A stretch of DNA of 17,810 bases from CAZVCJ01 sp964625745 (lineage in GTDB: Bacteria; Chloroflexota; Anaerolineae; VGOG01): NCBI GenBank assembly GCA_964625745.1, contig CAZVCJ010000080.1:1-17810 (forward strand), given 5' to 3'. Made by a program: the position numbers and the translations under genes. Every line of letters starts with the position of its first letter. Positions within the stretch are counted from its first letter, which is position 1. The notes under the pieces are model-generated. The model saw only the letters and a program-made list of their open reading frames with translations, had not been told where the DNA came from and made no database searches. Below are positions 14,093-17,810 of the stretch, piece after piece.

Positions 14093-14832
14093 GCTGACCG
14101 CAACTGCCTAATCTCCCTCTTCGTCAAATACCGCCATTCCCCCACCAACAAATCTCCCAGCTCCAGCGGCCCGATTCGGACCCGGATCAGCCGCCGCACC
14201 GAGTAGCCCAGGGCAGCACACATCCGCCGGATGTGGCGCTTTTTGCCCGCGTGGAGGGTGATGCCCAGCCAGACCATGCCCCTGGGGGCCTCCTGCCAGC
14301 CGTGGATTTGCGCCTGCGGCCCCAGCCGCTCCAGCCGCTGGACGGCATCGGCGCGGAGAATCTCTCCGTCCCGCTCCACACCCTTCCGCATCCGCCGCAG
14401 AGTCGCCTCCGTGGGTCTCCCCACCACCAGAGCCAGGTACTCTTTCTGGTGCTCATAGCGGGGATGGGTGAGGCGATTGGCCAGCTCCCCGTCGTTGGTG
14501 AGGAGCAGCAGCCCCTCGCTTTCGGCGTCCAGGCGACCCACCGGGTAGAGTCGCTCTCTATCCGGAACCAGGCTCAGCGCCGAAGAACGGCCCCGGAAAT
14601 CGCGGGTGTCGCTCAGATAGCCCCGTGGCTTATGGAGGAGGACGTAGACCTTCTCCTCCAGAGCGATGGGCTGCCCGTCCACCTCGATGGCGTCCTGGAC
14701 GGGATCCACTTTGGTGCCCAGTTGAGTGACCACCTGGCCGTTAACCCGCACCCGCCCCTGCAGGATCAACTTCTCGCACTTTCGCCGCGAGGCGACGCCG
14801 GCGTGGGCCAGAACCTTCTGGAGACGCTCCAT
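14089..14832 (-). CDS. rluB: S4-domain RNA pseudouridine synthase, RluB/RsuA type
   Basis: This 247-residue enzyme isomerises uridine to pseudouridine in rRNA. An N-terminal S4 RNA-binding domain (about 1-60; MERLQKVLAHAGVASRRKCE, VRVNGQVV) precedes the catalytic domain. The catalytic domain has LHKPRGYLSD (66-75), the catalytic Asp102 in VGRLDAESEGLLLLTNDG, and the C-terminal GKKRHIRRMCAALGYSVRRLIRVRIGPL block typical of the RluB/RsuA/RluE/RluF branch. The neighbour scpB matches the usual scpB-rluB order and favours RluB (23S rRNA) over RsuA (16S rRNA), but sequence alone does not decide. The start overlaps the scpB stop by one base (TGATG). The stop overlaps that of the convergent PIN gene. 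Confidence 0.93.
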   Translation of the reverse strand: MERLQKVLAHAGVASRRKCEKLILQGRVRVNGQVVTQLGTKVDPVQDAIEVDGQPIALEEKVYVLLHKPRGYLSDTRDFRGRSSALSLVPDRERLYPVGRLDAESEGLLLLTNDGELANRLTHPRYEHQKEYLALVVGRPTEATLRRMRKGVERDGEILRADAVQRLERLGPQAQIHGWQEAPRGMVWLGITLHAGKKRHIRRMCAALGYSVRRLIRVRIGPLELGDLLVGEWRYLTKREIRQLRSA

Positions 14833-15344
14833 CAGTTTTTGCCTCGCTCCTCTTCAGCCAGTGGTGGCAGCTCGGCCAGGTCCTGCAAGCCGAAGTACTG
14901 CAGGAACTCGAAGGTAGTGCCGTAGACGATGGGGCGGCCAGCCTGGGACAGACGCCCCACCGCCTCGACCAGGCCCTTGCTGACCAGAGTGCGCAACACG
15001 CTGTCGCAATTGACGCCCCGCACGGCCTCGACGCCGACCCGCGTGATGGGCTGCTGGTAGGCGACGATGGCCAGGGTCTCCAGCGCTGGAGCGGAGAGCC
15101 TGCTGGTCAGCTCCAAACCAAGGAAGCGCTCGACGTGCGGAGCCGCCTCAGGGGCGGTGACTATCTGCACCCGGCCTCCTTCGCGCTGGAGACGCAGCCC
15201 TCGCTGCTCATACTCCTCACTCAATTCTTCCAACGCCTCCTCAACCTCCACTCGCTGGGCGTCAATGGCCGCCGCCAAACGTTCAACGGCCACCGGCTCA
15301 TCTGCCACGAAGAGTAGGCTTTCGATCAGGGACTTGATTCCCAA
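14832..15344 (-). CDS. scpB: Segregation and condensation protein B
   Basis: ScpB partners ScpA and SMC in the bacterial condensin and contains tandem winged helices. I start it at the TTG at 15344, giving 170 residues beginning (M)GIKSLIESLLFVADEPVAVE, which matches the family's N-terminus; GGGAGGGG lies just upstream. The longer frame to 15506 adds 54 residues read through a dispersed repeat and the 3' end of amaP and is unlikely. Diagnostic blocks are RGLRLQREGGRVQIVTAPE, LSAPALETLAIVAYQQPITR, VEAVRGVNCDSVLRTLVSKGLVEAVGR and GRPIVYGTTFEFLQYFGL. scpA, its usual upstream neighbour, is absent; amaP lies there instead. It is coupled to rluB by a one-base overlap. Confidence 0.93.
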   Translation of the reverse strand: MGIKSLIESLLFVADEPVAVERLAAAIDAQRVEVEEALEELSEEYEQRGLRLQREGGRVQIVTAPEAAPHVERFLGLELTSRLSAPALETLAIVAYQQPITRVGVEAVRGVNCDSVLRTLVSKGLVEAVGRLSQAGRPIVYGTTFEFLQYFGLQDLAELPPLAEEERGKN

Positions 15345-15361
15345 GCTCCCCTCCCCCAAAG

Positions 15362-15400
15362 CTTGCCCTGAGCGGTGTCCTGAGCCTGCCGAAGGGCAAG
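15362..15400. repeat. CCCTGAGC...GAAGGG dispersed palindromic repeat before scpB
   Basis: Perfect arms CTTGCCCT (15362-15369) and AGGGCAAG (15393-15400) enclose a 23-base loop with CCTGAGC-type words, a widespread intergenic family. It lies between amaP and scpB, about 18 bases from the scpB start, and may shape that leader. Confidence 0.7.
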
Positions 15401-15438
15401 GTTGAAGGGTCGGGGGAGAGGCTGGGAGTGGAGGCATA

Positions 15439-16125
15439 CTAGGCATCCTCGTAGGCCGCTGGCAGCTCTGTGGTATCGGAAATGTCCAAGGCCATCGGCG
15501 ACTCAATGGGACTGACGGTCGTGTCCTCTGAGACTATCGGTGGCTCTATTACATCAGGTATTCGCTCTGGAACCTTCGGCGGCTCTGTAGAATAGGGGGC
15601 ATACTTGATGTTGACCCTGACCTTGCGCAGCTTCAGCCCCATCTTGTCCTCGATAGCCTCCCTGGTCACCTGGCAGACCTCCTCAGTCTTGGTAGGGACG
15701 TCAACCTCCGGGCTGGTCTCCAGGTCGAGCTCCACCTCCACGCCTCCCCGCCTGCCCCAGACATTCGGCTGGATCAAAACAACGCCATCGAGGCGGCTGA
15801 TGCTGCGCTCCAACCGACGAGCGATGGAATCCACGGCCAGCTCCGCCTCGCCGCCGCTGATGCTCTGCACCCTGATGGCACTGGAACGCCTTCGCCTGAG
15901 CTCAAGCCAGATCAGTACGGCGCAAACGACGTCCACCAGCAGAGCCAGGGCGACGCCCGCCACCAGCAAGACGAGCGGATCGGCCAGCGATAGGTTCATG
16001 TCCAGGTTCCACAGCCACTCCTGCAAGACCTCGATCGCCGGCCGAGGCACGACCAGCACGATGGTCGCAACAATGATGGTCGCCAACAGGAGCAAGACCA
16101 CTACCACGCGATTAAATTTGTTCAT
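15439..16125 (-). CDS. amaP: Alkaline shock response membrane anchor protein AmaP
   Basis: This 228-residue protein has two N-terminal transmembrane helices (about 7-28 and 49-73). A cytoplasmic Asp23-like domain follows (about 85-175; GGEAELAVDSIARRLERSIS, GVEVELDLETSPEVDVP, VREAIEDKMGLKLRKVRVNI-like end). The Pro/Glu-rich tail (about 178-228) is probably disordered. In Firmicutes AmaP anchors Asp23 to the membrane under envelope stress; the role here is inferred by homology. No separate Asp23 gene is in the window. The start has an excellent ribosome site (AAGGAGG, 7 bases upstream). It lies 55 bases after the YfhO-like gene and 94 before scpB, with a dispersed repeat in the latter gap. Confidence 0.88.
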   Translation of the reverse strand: MNKFNRVVVVLLLLATIIVATIVLVVPRPAIEVLQEWLWNLDMNLSLADPLVLLVAGVALALLVDVVCAVLIWLELRRRRSSAIRVQSISGGEAELAVDSIARRLERSISRLDGVVLIQPNVWGRRGGVEVELDLETSPEVDVPTKTEEVCQVTREAIEDKMGLKLRKVRVNIKYAPYSTEPPKVPERIPDVIEPPIVSEDTTVSPIESPMALDISDTTELPAAYEDA

Positions 16126-16180
16126 TAGAAAACCTCCTTTTTTAGTTGCAGTTATGCAGAAACTCGCGCTCTACCTGCAA

Positions 16181-17810
16181 TTATACACCATCTTTCCTCC
16201 TTCGTCCAGCCAGCGCAGCGATGCCAGCCGTCAGGCCCAACAGCGCCGTCAAGCTGATGGCGGCCCCCAGCCTGAAAGAGAGAGGATCGTAGATGAACTC
16301 TACTCTGTGCTGGCCCGCTGGCAGGTACACCGCCCGAAAGAGAAGGTCCGCTCGGTAGATGGGTGTCTCCAGCCCGTCGGTCAGCGCGCGCCAGCCCGGA
16401 TAGTGGGCGTCGGTCAGGACCAGGTAGCCTTCTTCAGCCAGTTTGGCGGAAATCACGACGCGCTCCGGCTCGTAAGACAAGATTGCCACCTCATCCTTCC
16501 TGGCCCCCCCTCTTTCCCCCCCAACCTTGGGGGGGATGAAGGGAGGAGACGGCACCTCGTGTCCGTCCGAAGCCAGGATGACCTCCTGTTCCGGGCGGAA
16601 GGCGGGAGCTTGCATCGCAGCAATGGCCGCCTCGTCGTCCAGGATTCGCGCCCGATGAACGACGAAGGCTCGCGACAGGTTGTCCAGGTTCTCGTAGATC
16701 TTCACATCGCCGCTGTGCACCAGCCGGAAGCGCCCTGCAGTAGAAACGACCACAGGCACAAACGTGCTTGTCCTATCGTCAATCAGGCTGAGTCCCCGCA
16801 GGTGCAGCCGGCCAACCGGGGCCAGATACTCAATCAAAATCTGCCGGGGGGTCATAGGCTCACCAAAGTCGAGGCGAGCGAGGTAGTCATCTCCCTGGGG
16901 ATTGTCGGGCCAGTGACGGCAGACTCTGGCCTGGTCGTGCCGAACCTCAATCATGGCATACTCCCCCTCCGCTGTCTCAATGCCAGCCCGCAGGAGGCGG
17001 CTCTGCACCGCATCCGTCCCATCGGTAACTGTCACCTGAGCCACGGGCGCCCCGTTGGGCAGATCAGCCGCACCCTCCAGATACGAGACCAGGCCCAGCG
17101 AAGTAGCGGCAAACGCGGACGATTCCGCGGGCAGTTCCGTCACTTCCACCTGAGAAGCTGCCCCAGGGCCAAGAACGGCTTCGTGACCCAGGTCGTAGTA
17201 GACACCGTCCATCCAGACATCGCGGATCTTGTCCGTGACGACGTATCTGACGTTGAGCAGGCTCAGGATCCGCGACGGGGGTATCTCCTTCAGGCTCTCC
17301 CGCAGGCGGCCATCGGGCGAAGGTTCGGGCAAGAACAGCCGTTGTAATTCGACGTAGCGCCTGAGGGGGAGCACCCCGCCGTCATAGCCGTCTACGCTGG
17401 GGATGCGGTAGACGAGGGGCAAATTGGGGGCCAGGATCTCCTTCAGCTTGGTCGCCACCACGTAGTCATAGATGGCCTGCGGAGACAGTTGAGCCTCGAA
17501 AATCTGCTGTATCTCCCCCAGATCGCCGGGATCAAAAGTCAGGTCCGAGATGCTGAGGAAGCGATCCGTGGGCTGCCCAGCGGCTAAAAGGTGAGCCGGG
17601 GCGGTGCGCAGGGAGGAGTAGGCCTCCGGGGCAGTGGGATGGTTGTAGGCCAGGCTACGGCTGGCGGCGAATAGCTCCCCGATGACAGCCAGGGTGAGCA
17701 CCAGGCAGAAAGAGTTTCGGGTTTCGAGTTTCGGAGTTTCGGGTGGGACTCCTTGCTCCTTTGCTCTCTGCTCCCTTGATGTTGGAGGTTGGAACACCTT
17801 CCAATTTCCA
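16181..17810 (-). CDS. YfhO-family membrane protein, C-terminal part (5' end off window)
   Basis: The frame stays open to the window edge, so the protein is N-terminally incomplete here (at least 542 residues). Visible are one transmembrane helix (about 29-46 from the GTG at 17797; FCLVLTLAVIGELFA), a long extracytoplasmic domain and a final helix (GAAISLTALLGLTAGIAALA) with a basic tail. Typical YfhO features are LLNVRYVVT, an ARIL...AFVVHRA-type segment, and VISAKLAEEGYLVLTDAHYPGWRA near the end. The family comprises large polytopic proteins linked to glycosylation of surface polymers such as teichoic acid; function here is inferred. Two stretches are repeat DNA read in frame: 17705-17810, and about 16495-16555 giving PSPPFIPPKVGGERGGARKD. 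Bases 17798-17810 may be repeat DNA beyond the true gene start, so a split gene is possible. Confidence 0.82.
   Translation of the reverse strand, partial: GNWKVFQPPTSREQRAKEQGVPPETPKLETRNSFCLVLTLAVIGELFAASRSLAYNHPTAPEAYSSLRTAPAHLLAAGQPTDRFLSISDLTFDPGDLGEIQQIFEAQLSPQAIYDYVVATKLKEILAPNLPLVYRIPSVDGYDGGVLPLRRYVELQRLFLPEPSPDGRLRESLKEIPPSRILSLLNVRYVVTDKIRDVWMDGVYYDLGHEAVLGPGAASQVEVTELPAESSAFAATSLGLVSYLEGAADLPNGAPVAQVTVTDGTDAVQSRLLRAGIETAEGEYAMIEVRHDQARVCRHWPDNPQGDDYLARLDFGEPMTPRQILIEYLAPVGRLHLRGLSLIDDRTSTFVPVVVSTAGRFRLVHSGDVKIYENLDNLSRAFVVHRARILDDEAAIAAMQAPAFRPEQEVILASDGHEVPSPPFIPPKVGGERGGARKDEVAILSYEPERVVISAKLAEEGYLVLTDAHYPGWRALTDGLETPIYRADLLFRAVYLPAGQHRVEFIYDPLSFRLGAAISLTALLGLTAGIAALAGRRRKDGV
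16505..16548. repeat. CCCCCCCAAcc/TTGGGGGGG palindrome inside the YfhO-like gene
   Basis: A perfect palindrome (16516-16535, 9-base arms, 2-base centre) is flanked by CCCCCCC before and GGGAGG after. This is the type of C/G-run repeat seen between genes in many environmental genomes. Here it lies within coding sequence and is read in frame. Confidence 0.7.
17705..17810. repeat. Cluster of three dispersed repeat families at the window edge
   Basis: GTTTCGGGTTTCGAGTTTC words lie at 17712-17745, reiterated TGCTCCTTTGCTCTCTGCTCC words at about 17753-17776, and a GTTGGAA/TTCCAAT palindrome at about 17787-17807. They are typical intergenic repeats. The YfhO-like frame stays open through all three. 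Confidence 0.65.

Noticed and set aside
15345..15506. 54-residue N-terminal extension of ScpB
   Set aside because: It is Pro-rich, read through a palindromic repeat and the amaP 3' end; the family N-terminus begins at about 15344.
15605..17347. 580-codon open frame on the plus strand
   Set aside because: It runs opposite amaP and the YfhO-like gene through an intergenic boundary; no motif and low-complexity Ser/Arg and Gln runs.

Overview
The window looks like a scaffold from an uncultured, fairly GC-rich bacterium, most likely a Chloroflexota (Anaerolineae-like) lineage. That placement is an inference. It rests on the gene mix (AmaP, a DUF512 radical-SAM protein, a YfhO-type protein, a DUF433/DUF5615 pair) and on intergenic spaces filled with several families of short palindromic repeats. 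Two 100-N scaffold gaps are each bordered by the same 55 bases on both sides, so they are almost certainly unmerged contig overlaps and not missing DNA.

Layout. Bases 1-1244 hold a small two-helix membrane protein (-) divergent from a DUF433/DUF5615 toxin-antitoxin-like pair (+). Bases 1494-5775 hold three minus-strand genes: glmS, then a Gfo/Idh/MocA oxidoreductase translationally coupled to a DegT-type sugar aminotransferase. GlmS makes glucosamine-6-phosphate and the other pair is typical of amino-sugar nucleotide synthesis, so they may feed surface polysaccharide (inference). Bases 5776-6693 hold no convincing gene. They contain repeats, gap 1, and an orphan minus-strand promoter with start signals. 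Bases 6694-9767 hold an uncharacterised Cys-rich, Arg-tailed protein, a class V aminotransferase and an orphan branched-chain-amino-acid-type ABC substrate-binding lipoprotein.

Bases 9807-17810 are a long minus-strand housekeeping run. In transcription order it reads YfhO-like protein (5' end off the window), amaP, scpB, rluB-type pseudouridine synthase, cmk, two tandem plsC-like acyltransferases and the DUF512 protein. Most junctions are overlapping or only a few bases long. It combines chromosome segregation, rRNA modification, CMP phosphorylation and phospholipid acylation. A ribbon-helix-helix/PIN (VapBC-like) module sits antiparallel between rluB and cmk: its stop codon overlaps the rluB stop and its promoter -35 box overlaps the cmk start codon.

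All four confident plus-strand genes are toxin-antitoxin-type components, and both modules carry nearly identical promoters with an extended -10. I see no CRISPR array, tRNA, rRNA, transposase or multi-gene novel system. The most unusual signals are the tight placement of the RHH/PIN module, dispersed-repeat DNA read in frame inside protein-coding genes, and the promoter/start-signal remnant near 6.6 kb.
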